Notes: a model not told the origin generated them from the letters alone. 53,243 nucleotides of DNA from Corynebacterium gallinarum (GCF_014837045.1 NZ_JACSPR010000015.1:1-53243), one strand, 5' to 3'; positions 1-8,110 are shown, counted from the first letter of the stretch. Translations and numbers: made by a program.

Positions 1-35
1 TTGCGTGGCATGGTGGCAGATTACCTTTCCCAGCA

Positions 36-641
36 TCATGCTGGTTTCAAGGTGTCTACCAAACGGGGGTCAGGCCCAGGCTCGAAGTTAGAATAGGCGC
101 TGGGAAGTTGTGAAACCGGCAGGGGCATGTAATCGGCGGCACCGTCGAATGGGTTGTCGCCGATAGGCGGAGCTTGATGCATAGGGCGCCCGTGTATATC
201 CCGCAATAGTTCTTCATACCTCCCCTCAAAAAGATCGGAATCACGCATGTCGATTCCCATATAGCCACGTAAGAGAGTCGGCACGGCAGTATTGAAATCT
301 TGAACGGTGTTGTCACGCAGGACCGGAATCACACGCGTCTCTGTTTGATTTGTAAGTAGGTCGCTAGATAATAGTTGACCCTCGAATCCTGCACCTCCTT
401 GCCTGTTGTCGATCCGTTCTCGGTAATCATCGGAGATGATTGCAAGCACTCGATCTGCACCCCGTAAGCCTGATTCCATGAAAAACGGAAGATTGGATCC
501 AAGAGTGTTATGCCACTGGTCGAGTTGCACATCGACGCCGTCAGCACGGAGACGAGAAGCTAGGCCTCTCACCCAAGTTTTGTGGTCTTCGGAAACGTGA
601 GCATATGAAACAAATACCTTTGGGGGAAATGGTTTTTTCAT
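36..641 (-). CDS. TIR/SEFIR-domain protein
   Basis: A 201-residue protein that is almost entirely one TIR/SEFIR-type domain. It opens with KVFVSYAH (residues 8-15), the strand-A motif of the fold, followed by a helix ending in LRADGVDVQLDQW. The segment PFFMESGLRGADRVLAIIS (about 52-70) carries the Glu that is catalytic in NAD-cleaving TIR domains. No signal peptide or membrane segment is seen, so it is probably cytosolic. In bacteria such domains are often NADase effectors of anti-phage systems or virulence factors; that role here is inference. The start ATG at 641 has only a weak ribosome site. The gene is more AT-rich than its neighbours and stands alone beside a mobile-element relic, which suggests transfer. 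A partner could lie outside the window beyond base 1. Domain call fairly sure, function open. Confidence 0.75.
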   Translation of the reverse strand: MKKPFPPKVFVSYAHVSEDHKTWVRGLASRLRADGVDVQLDQWHNTLGSNLPFFMESGLRGADRVLAIISDDYRERIDNRQGGAGFEGQLLSSDLLTNQTETRVIPVLRDNTVQDFNTAVPTLLRGYMGIDMRDSDLFEGRYEELLRDIHGRPMHQAPPIGDNPFDGAADYMPLPVSQLPSAYSNFEPGPDPRLVDTLKPA

Positions 642-899
642 ATGGAAAGCTTAGCGGGATTATCTTCTAGGCATGAAGAGATGGAGTATTGATGCCTATC
701 TAGGTTGAGCTGTTCTTAACGCTAATTAAGAGTTGCGAATGATGATGGGATTTTCTAACACCAGGTACCACCGGATCTCAGACCCGACGAACGGACCTTC
801 CGTGTTCCCTTGAGTACGGCCCAGGTGGGTGTTTTAGGAAACCTTGGTGGAATTCAATAACTCATCGGTTTATCAGCGCATTTGCGATTTCAGGAGCGT

Positions 900-1181
900 G
901 TCAAGTTGTTTGTGTGTGGGGCTCCCGGATTTAAAAGTTAAAGGTAAGCCTCGAAGCGGTCTGGGAACGCCACCGCCATCTGATGGGCCTGACCAGGTCA
1001 TTGGCATCGCTGGTGGAGGTACCGAGCTCATCGATGAGCTTCGCCATTTCGGGATTGGCGAGCAGTTTCTCTTCGATTGCTTTGATCCGTGCGGAATCTT
1101 CTGGGTCTCGTTTAGCCACGGTAGTCATTCTGGTTCATCTCCTTGATGTGTGGGGATTCCCTCACACACAAACCATCTGAC
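900..1181. mobile_element. Internally deleted IS256/Mutator-type element (MITE-like)
   Basis: A 282-bp stretch bounded by imperfect inverted repeats of about 27 bp. The left end starts GTCAAGTTGTTTGTGTGTG at 900. The complement of the right end starts GTCAGATGGTTTGTGTGTG at 1181. Inside is only the first part of a Mutator-type transposase gene on the minus strand. The rest of the gene is gone, so the element could move only if a full-length relative supplied transposase. I see no 8-bp target duplication at the ends, so the exact borders may be off by a few bases. Confidence 0.5.
931..1128 (-). pseudogene. Truncated IS256-family transposase, N-terminal fragment
   Basis: An open frame of 65 codons whose first 47 residues look like the N-terminus of a Mutator/IS256-family transposase (for example LLANPEMAKLIDELG, then TSTSDANDLVR). 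After residue 47 the sequence (PIRWRWRSQ...) no longer fits the family, so the DDE catalytic domain is missing. A good ribosome site (AAGGAGA) lies 8 bases before the ATG at 1128, so a short peptide could still be made. It sits inside the inverted-repeat-bounded relic 900-1181. Family assignment is from memory of the N-terminal sequence. A small antitoxin-like protein would be the alternative reading. Confidence 0.5.
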
Positions 1182-1509
1182 CCCTCGATTTCAGTGCACT
1201 TTCAGCACTGTAATATCCAAATAATGGCTTAAGAGCAAAATAGAACTGGCGACCACGTTGGGAGGGGGTGTCTTCCAATTAATTTGCTGGTCCCCGTAGA
1301 CCCATTCTCCTAGTAGTAAGTGGATACAGTGGAAGCCTCCTAAAGAATGTGGCACATCCAGTTCAGAATCAACGATTCATCTTATTTTCCTGCCCTGTCG
1401 TGAAAGAAAACCTAACAGTTCAACCGTCGACAAGCACAGGCGACCACCCGCCCGCCGCATCCCAAAGACGACCGTGTAGCCTGTCCACCTCTTGGCGTAC
1501 CCTGTATAT
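1182..1509. other. Intergenic region upstream of uvrB
   Basis: About 330 bases without a credible gene, between the IS256-type relic and uvrB. Directly before the uvrB ATG is a TATAT-rich stretch (1504-1509) but no clear ribosome site, so the promoter and exact start of uvrB are not settled by eye. The region 642-899 on the other side of the relic is likewise empty except for an imperfect AT-rich inverted repeat near 712-735. Confidence 0.4.
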
Positions 1510-3615
1510 ATGGCTTTCGCTGCTGAACAACCGGTCCTGTCCCACTCCGAGCATCGCCCTGTGGGTGAGATTGAACGCTCGGACGATAAATTCGAGGTAA
1601 TCTCGGAGTTTCAGCCAGCCGGTGACCAGCCGGCGGCCATCGCCGAGTTGGATAAACGCCTGAAGCAGGCAGAGCGTGATGTGGTGCTGCTCGGTGCCAC
1701 GGGTACCGGTAAATCAGCCACGGCTGCGTGGTTGATTGAGAAGCAACAGCGGCCCACCCTGGTGATGGCTCCGAATAAGACCCTGGCTGCACAGCTGGCC
1801 AATGAGCTGCGCCAACTGCTGCCCAATAATGCGGTGGAGTATTTCGTGTCCTACTACGACTACTACCAGCCAGAGGCCTATATTGCGCAGACCGATACCT
1901 ATATTGAGAAGGATTCCTCCATCAATGAGGATGTGGAGCGGCTGCGTCACTCGGCCACCTCCAGCCTCTTAAGCCGGCGCGATGTGGTGGTGGTGTCCTC
2001 AGTGTCGTGTATCTACGGTCTGGGTACCCCGCAGTCCTACCTGGACCGGTCGATTGTGTTGAAGGTCGGCGATGAGGTCGACCGTGACCGCTTCCTGCGC
2101 CTGCTGGTGGATATCCAGTACGACCGCAATGACATCGCTTTTACCCGTGGCGCTTTCCGCGTCAAAGGGGACACGGTGGACATCATCCCGGCGTATGAGG
2201 AGCTGGCGGTGCGGGTGGAGTTCTTCGGTGATGAGATCGACAGTCTCTACTACATCCACCCGCTGACCGGAGACGTGGTCCGCAACGTGAAAGAGGTGCG
2301 CATCTTCCCCGCCACCCACTACGTTGCGGGCCCGGAACGCATGGAAAAGGCCGTCGCGGACATCAAGGCCGAGCTGGAGGACCGTCTCGCCGACCTGGAG
2401 AACCGCGGCAAGCTACTGGAGGCCCAGCGTCTGCGCATGCGCACCGAATATGACCTGGAGATGATCGAACAGGTGGGGTTCTGTTCCGGCATTGAGAACT
2501 ACTCCCGCCACATCGACGGCCGTGGCCCCGGCACCTCGCCGGCCACCTTGATCGACTACTTCCCGGAGGATTTCCTCACCATCATCGATGAGTCGCATGT
2601 GACCGTCCCGCAGATCGGTGGCATGTTCGAGGGTGATATGTCGCGTAAGCGCAACCTGGTGGAATTCGGGTTCCGGCTGCCGTCAGCGCTGGATAACCGC
2701 CCGCTGACCTGGGAGGAGTTCGACGAGCGCCGCGGCCAGACCGTGTTCATGTCCGCCACACCGGGCAAGTTCGAGATCGCCGCCGCCGGTGGTGAGTTCG
2801 TGGAGCAGGTCATCCGTCCCACCGGCCTGGTGGATCCGAAGGTCACCGTCAAACCCACCAAGGGCCAGATCGATGACCTCATCCACGAGATCCGCGGCCG
2901 CACCGACAAGAACGAGCGTGTCCTGGTGACCACCCTGACCAAGAAGATGGCCGAGGACCTCACCGACTACCTCCTGGAGAACGGCATCCGCGTGCGCTAC
3001 CTGCACTCCGATATCGATACCCTCCAGCGCGTGGAACTGCTGCGCCAGCTGCGCCTGGGTGAATACGACGTGCTGGTGGGCATCAACCTGCTGCGTGAGG
3101 GCCTCGACCTGCCGGAGGTATCCCTGGTGGCCATCCTCGACGCCGACAAGGAAGGCTTCCTGCGTTCGACCACCTCCCTGATCCAGACCATTGGCCGTGC
3201 CGCCCGAAACGTCTCCGGCGAGGTGATCATGTACGCCGACAAGATCACCGACTCCATGCAGTACGCCATCGAGGAGACCGACCGCAGGCGCGAGAAGCAG
3301 GTCGCGTACAACAAGGAACACGGCGTGGATCCGCAGCCACTGCGCAAGAAGATCGCCGACATCCTCGACCAGGTCTATGAGAACCAGGAATCAGGCGTCG
3401 GTGCCCCGGGGCTGACCGGTGATGCCGCCGTGGTGGAGAAACCGGACACGTCCGGCATGCAGGTGGATCAGCTGCAGAAACTCATCGATGATCTCTCCGC
3501 CCAGATGGCCGCCGCCGCCCGTGAGCTCAAATTCGAGCTGGCTGGCCGTCTGCGCGATGAGGTCTTCGAGCTGCGGAAGGAACTCAAGGGCATGAAGGAA
3601 GTGGGTATGCAATAG
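1510..3615 (+). CDS. uvrB: UvrABC system protein B (excinuclease subunit)
   Basis: DNA-damage-verifying helicase-like subunit of nucleotide excision repair. It is loaded by UvrA, inserts a beta-hairpin behind the lesion and recruits UvrC. At 701 residues it is full length. Visible parts are Walker A GATGTGKS (about 62-69), the beta-hairpin region with [11 protein letters not shown], the DESH Walker B box, helicase motifs such as QTIGRAARN, and a C-terminal UVR domain (about 655-693) that contacts UvrC. I chose ATG 1510; an in-frame TTG at 1492 would add six residues. Neither has a clear ribosome site. uvrA lies 11 kb downstream, not in the same operon, as usual in corynebacteria. The last 30 bases before the ATG hold no LexA box that I can recognise. 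Confidence 0.97.
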   Translation: MAFAAEQPVLSHSEHRPVGEIERSDDKFEVISEFQPAGDQPAAIAELDKRLKQAERDVVLLGATGTGKSATAAWLIEKQQRPTLVMAPNKTLAAQLANELRQLLPNNAVEYFVSYYDYYQPEAYIAQTDTYIEKDSSINEDVERLRHSATSSLLSRRDVVVVSSVSCIYGLGTPQSYLDRSIVLKVGDEVDRDRFLRLLVDIQYDRNDIAFTRGAFRVKGDTVDIIPAYEELAVRVEFFGDEIDSLYYIHPLTGDVVRNVKEVRIFPATHYVAGPERMEKAVADIKAELEDRLADLENRGKLLEAQRLRMRTEYDLEMIEQVGFCSGIENYSRHIDGRGPGTSPATLIDYFPEDFLTIIDESHVTVPQIGGMFEGDMSRKRNLVEFGFRLPSALDNRPLTWEEFDERRGQTVFMSATPGKFEIAAAGGEFVEQVIRPTGLVDPKVTVKPTKGQIDDLIHEIRGRTDKNERVLVTTLTKKMAEDLTDYLLENGIRVRYLHSDIDTLQRVELLRQLRLGEYDVLVGINLLREGLDLPEVSLVAILDADKEGFLRSTTSLIQTIGRAARNVSGEVIMYADKITDSMQYAIEETDRRREKQVAYNKEHGVDPQPLRKKIADILDQVYENQESGVGAPGLTGDAAVVEKPDTSGMQVDQLQKLIDDLSAQMAAAARELKFELAGRLRDEVFELRKELKGMKEVGMQ

Positions 3616-3630
3616 GACGGGACAAGAAAA

Positions 3631-3658
3631 CCCGGATGTCTCAAGGGAGACATCCGGG
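3631..3658. terminator. Bidirectional terminator between uvrB and the CHAP gene
   Basis: A perfect 12-bp stem (arm CCCGGATGTCTC, four-base loop AAGG) lies between the convergent uvrB and CHAP genes. On the minus strand it is followed by TTTTCTT, so it mainly fits the end of the CHAP gene. It can also stop uvrB transcripts, 16 bases after the uvrB stop. Confidence 0.8.
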
Positions 3659-3747
3659 ACTTGCTTTGTTCGTGGCTTATCGTCGTGTTTCAGGTGGCCG
3701 AGCTGGTGACTCAACCGGAGTGGAGACCAGAAAGATTCCCGAGAACA

Positions 3748-5052
3748 TTAGGAAGAAAGAGACGATCCTGCCCGCCCGACTGGTTCCAGTCCGGTGCCGG
3801 GGTCTGAGGGATCATCCGTGGGCGGCGGTGTGGGCGTATTCGTGGCAGACGGCTTGGCTGTGATGGTGACGTTTTTGCAGCCGAGTAGTTTGTTGTTGCC
3901 GCCACCGACGTTGATGGCGTAGGCGCAGACTTGTTGGTTGCCGGTTTTGGTGGTGGTGATGACGTTGTCGAAGGCGGGTGTGCCGCGGAGGTCGCCGCGT
4001 GCCTTGTTGGCGATGATCTCGGTGGATTGTGCTCCCGCGGTTCCGGCTTGTCCGCCGATGTGGATGTGGATGCGGATGTCGTGGGAGAGAACGTCGGGGT
4101 CGTAGGACCAGCCTCGGACGTGGACGGTGCCTACACCTCCTTGGGCAGTATCGAAGCTACCCACGGGGTCTGATCCTGTGGCGGTGATGGTGACGTTTTT
4201 GCAACCGAGTAATTTGTTGTTGCCGCCGCCGACGTTGATGGCGTAGGCGCAGACTTGTTGGTTGCCGGTTTTGGTGGTGGTGATGACGTTGTCGAAGGCG
4301 GGTGTGCCGCGGAGGTCGCCGCGTGCCTTGTTGGCGATGATTTCGGTGGATTGTGCTCCTGCGGTCCCGGCTTGTCCGCCGATGTAGATGTGGATGCGGA
4401 CGTCGTGGGAGAGGACATCGGGGTCGTAGGACCAGCCTCGGACGTGGACGTTTCCGGTGCCACCGACTGCGGTGTCGAAACTGCCTACAGGATCTTTGCC
4501 GGGTGTACCGCCACCGCCTGAGCCGTACTCCGCCTCCAGCTGTGGGACATGAATGTAGCCCGAGAACCAGGACTTGGGGTACCAGTGGATCCTGGCGTAA
4601 CCACTGGGGTCGCTGTCGATTCCGGAGGCGTTATCCTCGGAAACCAGCACCCTGTCACCACTGACCTGTTCGACGACGGCCACGTGACCGAAGCCGCCGT
4701 GGCCGGCATAACCAATTGAACCGGGGCGGGGGTTACCATCGACCTGGTAACCGCGGGCCCGCCCGGACGCTCCCCACTGGCTTCCATTACCCCATGATCC
4801 GGTATCCGGGACTCCCACGCGTGCCAGGCGATGGCCCACGTAGCGGGTGCAGTTGTGATGTCCTCCGTAGTAGTACCTGTCTGCGTAGTTTCCCACGTAG
4901 GGGCCATAACCCCAGCGGGCGAGACAGGAGTAATCAGTACTGTGGCAGGTATCCAGAGCCGACGCCTGGGGAGCTGTAGCCACTGGGGCACCGAGGGTGA
5001 GGATTGCGAGGATCGTCACCAGAATTCTTCTGAGACGCGGTGAGAGTTTCAT
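3748..5052 (-). CDS. Secreted CHAP-domain peptidoglycan hydrolase with two long C-terminal repeats
   Basis: 434 residues. A Sec signal peptide (about 1-32, ending ASA/LD) precedes a CHAP domain (about 35-175) with the expected catalytic Cys in HHNCTRYV (C68) and His in GFGHVAVVE (H123). CHAP enzymes are amidases or endopeptidases acting on peptidoglycan peptides, so this is probably a cell-wall remodelling enzyme. Two 108-residue repeats follow (about 187-294 and 295-400; each starts DPVGSFDTA and holds VRGWSYDPD), then a Pro/Thr-rich tail. Such repeats occur in other actinobacterial wall hydrolases and are presumed wall-binding. Ribosome site GAAGGAT precedes the ATG. The protein stops soon after the Pro/Thr linker without an LPXTG motif. 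In another frame a hydrophobic segment follows, which may mean a lost anchor (see findings). Confidence 0.88.
   Translation of the reverse strand: MKLSPRLRRILVTILAILTLGAPVATAPQASALDTCHSTDYSCLARWGYGPYVGNYADRYYYGGHHNCTRYVGHRLARVGVPDTGSWGNGSQWGASGRARGYQVDGNPRPGSIGYAGHGGFGHVAVVEQVSGDRVLVSEDNASGIDSDPSGYARIHWYPKSWFSGYIHVPQLEAEYGSGGGGTPGKDPVGSFDTAVGGTGNVHVRGWSYDPDVLSHDVRIHIYIGGQAGTAGAQSTEIIANKARGDLRGTPAFDNVITTTKTGNQQVCAYAINVGGGNNKLLGCKNVTITATGSDPVGSFDTAQGGVGTVHVRGWSYDPDVLSHDIRIHIHIGGQAGTAGAQSTEIIANKARGDLRGTPAFDNVITTTKTGNQQVCAYAINVGGGNNKLLGCKNVTITAKPSATNTPTPPPTDDPSDPGTGLEPVGRAGSSLSS
3857..4170 (-). repeat. Tandem repeat copy 2 of the CHAP protein gene
   Basis: DNA coding for the second (C-terminal) 108-residue repeat. 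It matches the copy at 4181-4494 almost base for base; most visible differences are single substitutions. The period is 324 bp, exactly 108 codons. Confidence 0.9.
4181..4494 (-). repeat. Tandem repeat copy 1 of the CHAP protein gene
   Basis: DNA coding for the first 108-residue repeat, immediately after the CHAP domain. Its near identity to the copy at 3857-4170 suggests recent duplication or continuing gene conversion. Confidence 0.9.
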
Positions 5053-5552
5053 GGTTATCCTTCAGTGAGGAACGGGATGGGGCAGGGGGAGGAAGGTACT
5101 CGTGAATCGAGGCGAGCGCCAATCTTCCCATTGGTGAAAGCTGTCAGAGAGATTGAAATAACCTGTACATTCCTAGATTATGTTTCTACCTCTGTCCTGT
5201 ATTGCCCCGATTTTTGGGGGCGCTGACACCCATCCTGAAAACGGGTACCGTCGGAGGGGAACAAGCGGGTGCCACTGCTCAGCCGGGAGGGTAACCCTCC
5301 ACACCCACCGGTGCGCCGCCCGGGTTCAACGGAAGGGGTGGGGCCGGGCGCAGAAGGGGAGAAGGTGTTACCCCTGCTTCATGCGGAAAGCGAATGTAAC
5401 GCCCGACCAAAACCGCCTGTTCCGTAGTCAAAAACACCCCCGGGACGTCCGGATTGTTTGTTAGACTGGGGCACTAACGTAATCGGGGCAGTATCCGGGC
5501 CCTGCTGAACGAATACATCACTTCCAACTCTCTGAGCATTAGGAACTGTCAC
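5053..5552. other. 500-base structured intergenic region between CHAP gene and uspA
   Basis: No credible gene is seen. The stretch 5200-5400 is very GC-rich and full of inverted repeats, for example the palindrome at 5286-5300 (GGAGGGT-A-ACCCTCC) and CCCCGATTTTTGGGG near 5206-5220. Divergent promoters would leave long leaders on one or both sides. A sigma-70-like promoter (5153-5181) points toward uspA. A TACATT box on the minus strand near 5393-5398 points toward the CHAP gene. It could be a structured leader RNA or small RNA; I do not recognise the family with confidence. Confidence 0.4.
5153..5181 (+). promoter_or_regulatory. Candidate sigma-70 promoter facing uspA
   Basis: TTGAAA at 5153-5158 and GATTAT at 5176-5181 with a 17-base spacer; a corynebacterial TAGATT box overlaps at 5174-5179. 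If used, it would give uspA a leader of about 365 bases covering the structured region. A second -10-like box, TAGACT (5462-5467), would give a leader of about 80 bases. Confidence 0.4.
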
Positions 5553-5996
5553 ATGAGCGAGAATTACTCCAAGATCGTCGTCGGTACCGATGGATCCAAG
5601 TCTTCTATCCTCGCAGTCGAACGCGCTGCGAAGATCGCGGCGGCCTTCGACGCCACCCTCATCATCGGCTGCGCATACTACGAGAATAAGGATGAGGCCT
5701 CCAAGACCCTCCGCCAGGACTCCGTGACCATCCTCGGTGATGATCCCGCCAAGGAGAACCTGGAGAAGGCCTCCGAGGCCGCCCGCAATGTCGGCGCCAC
5801 CAAGATCGAGACCGAGATCCGCCCCGGCACCCCGGTTGAGGCCCTCATGGGTATCGTCACCGACCGCAACGCCGATTTGCTCGTGGTGGGTAACCGAGGC
5901 ATCAACTCGCTCACCGGCCGTCTGCTGGGTTCCGTGCCCGCTGACGTCGCCCGCCAGTCCGACTGTGACGTGATGATTGTTCACACCGTGAGCTAA
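5553..5996 (+). CDS. Universal stress protein (UspA family)
   Basis: 147-residue single-domain Usp protein. The N-terminal strand and loop IVVGTDGSKSS (8-18) and the C-terminal ATP-binding motif G-2X-G-9X-G-S are intact (G113, G116, G126, S127). This places it with the ATP-binding UspA class rather than the non-binding class. Such proteins are cytosolic dimers that build up under starvation or energy stress; the precise role is unknown. It is transcribed alone, with a hairpin terminator 15 bases after the stop. The unusually long GC-rich upstream region may carry regulation. Family call certain, cellular role not. Confidence 0.92.
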   Translation: MSENYSKIVVGTDGSKSSILAVERAAKIAAAFDATLIIGCAYYENKDEASKTLRQDSVTILGDDPAKENLEKASEAARNVGATKIETEIRPGTPVEALMGIVTDRNADLLVVGNRGINSLTGRLLGSVPADVARQSDCDVMIVHTVS

Positions 5997-6011
5997 AAAT
6001 AGCGACAGGAG

Positions 6012-6034
6012 GCCGGAAACGATATGTTTCCGGC
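6012..6034 (+). terminator. uspA terminator
   Basis: Stem GCCGGAAAC / GTTTCCGGC around GATAT, followed by TTTC, 15 bases after the uspA stop codon. Confidence 0.8.
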
Positions 6035-6110
6035 TTTCAGTGGTTCAGGGGGACAGTGACTGGTCTCCCATCCACGATGAGGTATAGCCATAACGAGCGG
6101 AAGTGGCACT

Positions 6111-6439
6111 ATGACATCGACAGAGACAGACGGCCCGTACCTGGTCGCCGGGGATTTCTTAGAGATCCTGAAAGACTCCGGCTACCACCTTGATGCCAGA
6201 ATTTCTTTAGGTTCAAAGAACCGGCCTCGCACCAATTCTCATGCTGCGTATGAAAGGTTTGTCCAGACGTCCGACGCATCCGACGTTCTCGAACTCATCC
6301 ATAAATTTGGTTGGCTGTCTGGTCTTTTCCATAACGTTGACTTCTCCCTGACATGTCTGCCTGCAAATAGAAGGGCACCACGGGGAACTACCCGCGCCTC
6401 AGTAGTCTCTGTTGGGATGGTGTGCGCTCGTCAAGTTTT
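6111..6439 (+). pseudogene. HNH endonuclease gene, N-terminal fragment cut by an IS3 element
   Basis: The open frame starts at ATG 6111 and reads GDFLEILKDSGYHLDAR and RPRTNSHAAYERFVQ before running into the IS end at 6440. It lacks any nuclease motif itself. On the far side of the IS a same-strand fragment (8139-8810) holds the HNH domain, so I read the two as one broken gene. Simply removing the IS (1699 bp) does not restore one frame, so there has been extra loss or change at the junction. The last 30 or so codons may not belong to the original gene. Confidence 0.55.
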
Positions 6440-6465
6440 TGAGACAGCTTGATTGATTTTTCTTC

Positions 6466-6951
6466 TTACGCTGCTGCTAATCCATACTGCTGCTGATATG
6501 CGGTCAAAGCACTAGCCGGTGAGAGCCCCTGGTTATTGCTATGCGGGCGGCGCCGGTTGTACCAACCCTCGATGTACTCCATCACCGCGGTTCGGGCCGA
6601 CAGGTGATTCTTAAAGTCGTAGTGGTGATACATTTCGGTCTTCAAATGTGAGAAAAGATTCTCCGCGACCGCGTTATCCCAACATACCCCGGTCAATCCC
6701 ATGGATTGGGTGATCTTGTTGCCGGCGCACCATGTCTGGAACTGCTCGGAGGTGTATTGCGATCCTCTATCGGAGTGAAAAATTGCGCCTTCAGGATGAA
6801 GACACCCATGATCACGCGCCATAGCCAGCGCGTTGATCACCAACGGTGTGCGCATATTAGAATCCATAGACCACCCCACCACCATCCGCGTAGCTAAATC
6901 GATCACGGTAGCCAAGTACAGCCACCCGGAACCCGTCTTTAAGTACGTAAT
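6466..6951 (-). pseudogene. IS3 OrfB transposase, C-terminal part (rve core)
   Basis: Integrase core of the IS3-family DDE transposase from ITYLKTGSGWLYLATVID to the stop. It contains the second catalytic Asp (FHSDRGSQYTS) and the catalytic Glu (AVAENLFSHLKTE), then the RRPHSNNQGLSP tail typical of the family. It is separated from its N-terminal half by the 443-bp insertion. Deleting that insertion joins the halves in frame as LVGDIT-YLKTGSGW, so the inactivation looks recent. An upstream in-frame ATG at 7011 lies inside the inserted DNA and is unlikely to be a true start. Confidence 0.88.
6945..6951 (+). repeat. Target-site duplication, left copy
   Basis: ACGTAAT, repeated at 7388-7394. It brackets the 436-bp insertion inside the IS3 orfB. 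A 7-bp duplication falls in the 4-8 bp range known for IS21-family transposition. Confidence 0.75.
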
Positions 6952-7387
6952 TGACCCGCGCTTTCTTTGGAAACCGCTGTTCTTATGAAGGGGTACTGCA
7001 GTTCTGGGCATGCGGTACCGGTTGTTTTACCCCCGCGGCCGAAAACCAGCATCACCCATGACGAGGGATCGTGGTATAGGCCACCTGGGTTCCCGCCTCC
7101 ACGTCAGGAAAAGTCCTCATATCCTCACCCTTGAGCCAAAACAGCACACCGTTGTTGGACAGTCGGCTCAATACCGCGTCCGCGATCGCGGCGTCAGCAA
7201 ACACCGAATACCAGTAGTCCGTCTGATATTGACTGGCTGTGGGGCTCTTGGAGGGGAATGCGACCCAGTACTTGAGAGCGTGCAGGTCGTCCATCAACGT
7301 GAGTCAGGATAATTACCCCCGGTTTCCGATATCCAGATCGGCGGTTCCCGATACGCAGAAAACCAGTACTAAATAGCCGAACGCGTC
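6952..7387 (-). mobile_element. 436-bp nested insertion carrying an IS21 istB tail
   Basis: DNA foreign to the IS3 element, flanked by the 7-bp duplication ACGTAAT. It holds the end of an IstB-like ATPase gene (7052-7297) plus noncoding ends. Both ends contain a TGGTTTTC motif, possibly multiple terminal repeats as in IS21-family elements. The ends start TGACCCGCG and, on the other strand, GACGCGTTC, a weak inverted match. It looks like an internally deleted, non-autonomous IS21-type element. Removing insertion plus one duplication copy (443 bp) restores the IS3 orfB frame exactly. Confidence 0.65.
7052..7297 (-). pseudogene. IstB-like ATPase, C-terminal remnant
   Basis: 81 codons whose middle (ADAVLSRLSNN followed by LKGEDMR) matches the C-terminal signature of IstB helper ATPases of IS21-family elements, usually of the form ADAILDRL...LKGESMR. 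The AAA+ core with Walker A and B is absent, so this is only a tail. It lies wholly within the nested insertion. The identification rests on this short motif and the preceding SQYQTDYW context. Confidence 0.55.
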
Positions 7388-7394
7388 ACGTAAT
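7388..7394 (+). repeat. Target-site duplication, right copy
   Basis: Second ACGTAAT copy, directly before the codons for GDIT of the IS3 transposase (minus strand). Confidence 0.75.
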
Positions 7395-7859
7395 GTCACC
7401 AACGAGCCTGGTCCCAGGCACGGTAGCGGTAAAGTCTCGTTTCCCTTGGCTATCGAGTATATGATTTTTTATATGCTCGGTCCGGGCAGAAGGGTCACTG
7501 ACCGTGGTGTTCTTCCAGGCCCGCATTCGTCTGGCACGCACTCCTAATTCGTTCATAATTGATCCCACAGTCCCAGTAGAAACTTTGACACCACGCTGGT
7601 TGAGCAACGTGGTCAGCTGATCCCTACCAGCCATCTGGTTGCTTTTTTCAAACTCCTGGGCAACCTCAGCCCTGAGTTCTGAATGCCTTATGGCTGTCGG
7701 AGTCAGACCCGCAGGCTTGGCCCACCGGTAATACGACGCTCTGGACACGCCCAACTTTGTGCACATCCATGTAATGGGAAGTGACGCCTTCTCTTGCTCG
7801 ATGAACGCATAGAAGTCCTCTACAGGTGCTTCGCTGCAAAGAAGGCGCTGGCTTTTCCC
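7395..7859 (-). pseudogene. IS3 OrfB transposase, N-terminal part (reached by frameshift)
   Basis: Reading frame entered by -1 slippage at the GGGAAAA heptamer (7853-7859) at the end of orfA. It holds the HTH_21-type region (FYAFIEQEK, then GVSRASYYRWAK) and ends at LVGDI, which contains the first catalytic Asp of the DDE triad. It is then cut by the nested insertion. An open start at 7922 exists but overlaps orfA in the other frame, as is normal for IS3 elements. Confidence 0.85.
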
Positions 7860-8110
7860 AAAAACTCGTTTTCCCGTTTCAACGCGGCGTTCTCTGCCTG
7901 CAGGGCCTTGTATTTCGCCCATTCGACTGGGCCTGGTTCATCCACACCGGCGTCTGGATGCTCGGCCCTCCAGGTTCTTACCCACGCGCCCAGTGTTCCT
8001 TCTTTGATACCCAACTCGGTGGCCACTTCCTTGACCGAGCGCCCTGAGGAGACGACGAGTTGCACAGCTCCTGCTTTGAATTCTTCGGTGAAGATACGGC
8101 GATTCGACAT
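7820..8110 (-). CDS. IS3-family transposase OrfA
   Basis: 96 residues with an N-terminal helix-turn-helix (RRIFTEEFKAGAVQLV, then VKEVATELGIKEGTLGAWVR) and a C-terminal leucine-zipper-like helix (LQAENAALKRENEFLGKA), the standard OrfA layout. It binds the terminal repeats and is the first part of the OrfAB transposase made by -1 frameshifting. Intact in itself. Its partner OrfB is broken, so this copy should be immobile unless helped in trans. Confidence 0.92.
   Translation of the reverse strand: MSNRRIFTEEFKAGAVQLVVSSGRSVKEVATELGIKEGTLGAWVRTWRAEHPDAGVDEPGPVEWAKYKALQAENAALKRENEFLGKASAFFAAKHL

Noticed and set aside
844..1146. 100-codon plus-strand frame
   Set aside because: It is the complement of the IS256-type transposase fragment, which has the better start and a family match.
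5221..5340. c-di-AMP (ydaO) or cobalamin riboswitch
   Set aside because: Short resemblances (GGGGAAC, GCCACTG) are present, but the conserved core of either family is incomplete on both strands.
5180..5464. 94-codon plus-strand frame before uspA
   Set aside because: Basic, Cys- and Arg-rich low-quality protein without ribosome site; it covers the structured region and looks accidental.
6466..7011. Complete 181-residue integrase starting at 7011
   Set aside because: The first 20 or so residues are encoded by the inserted fragment; the true transposase is a split OrfB.
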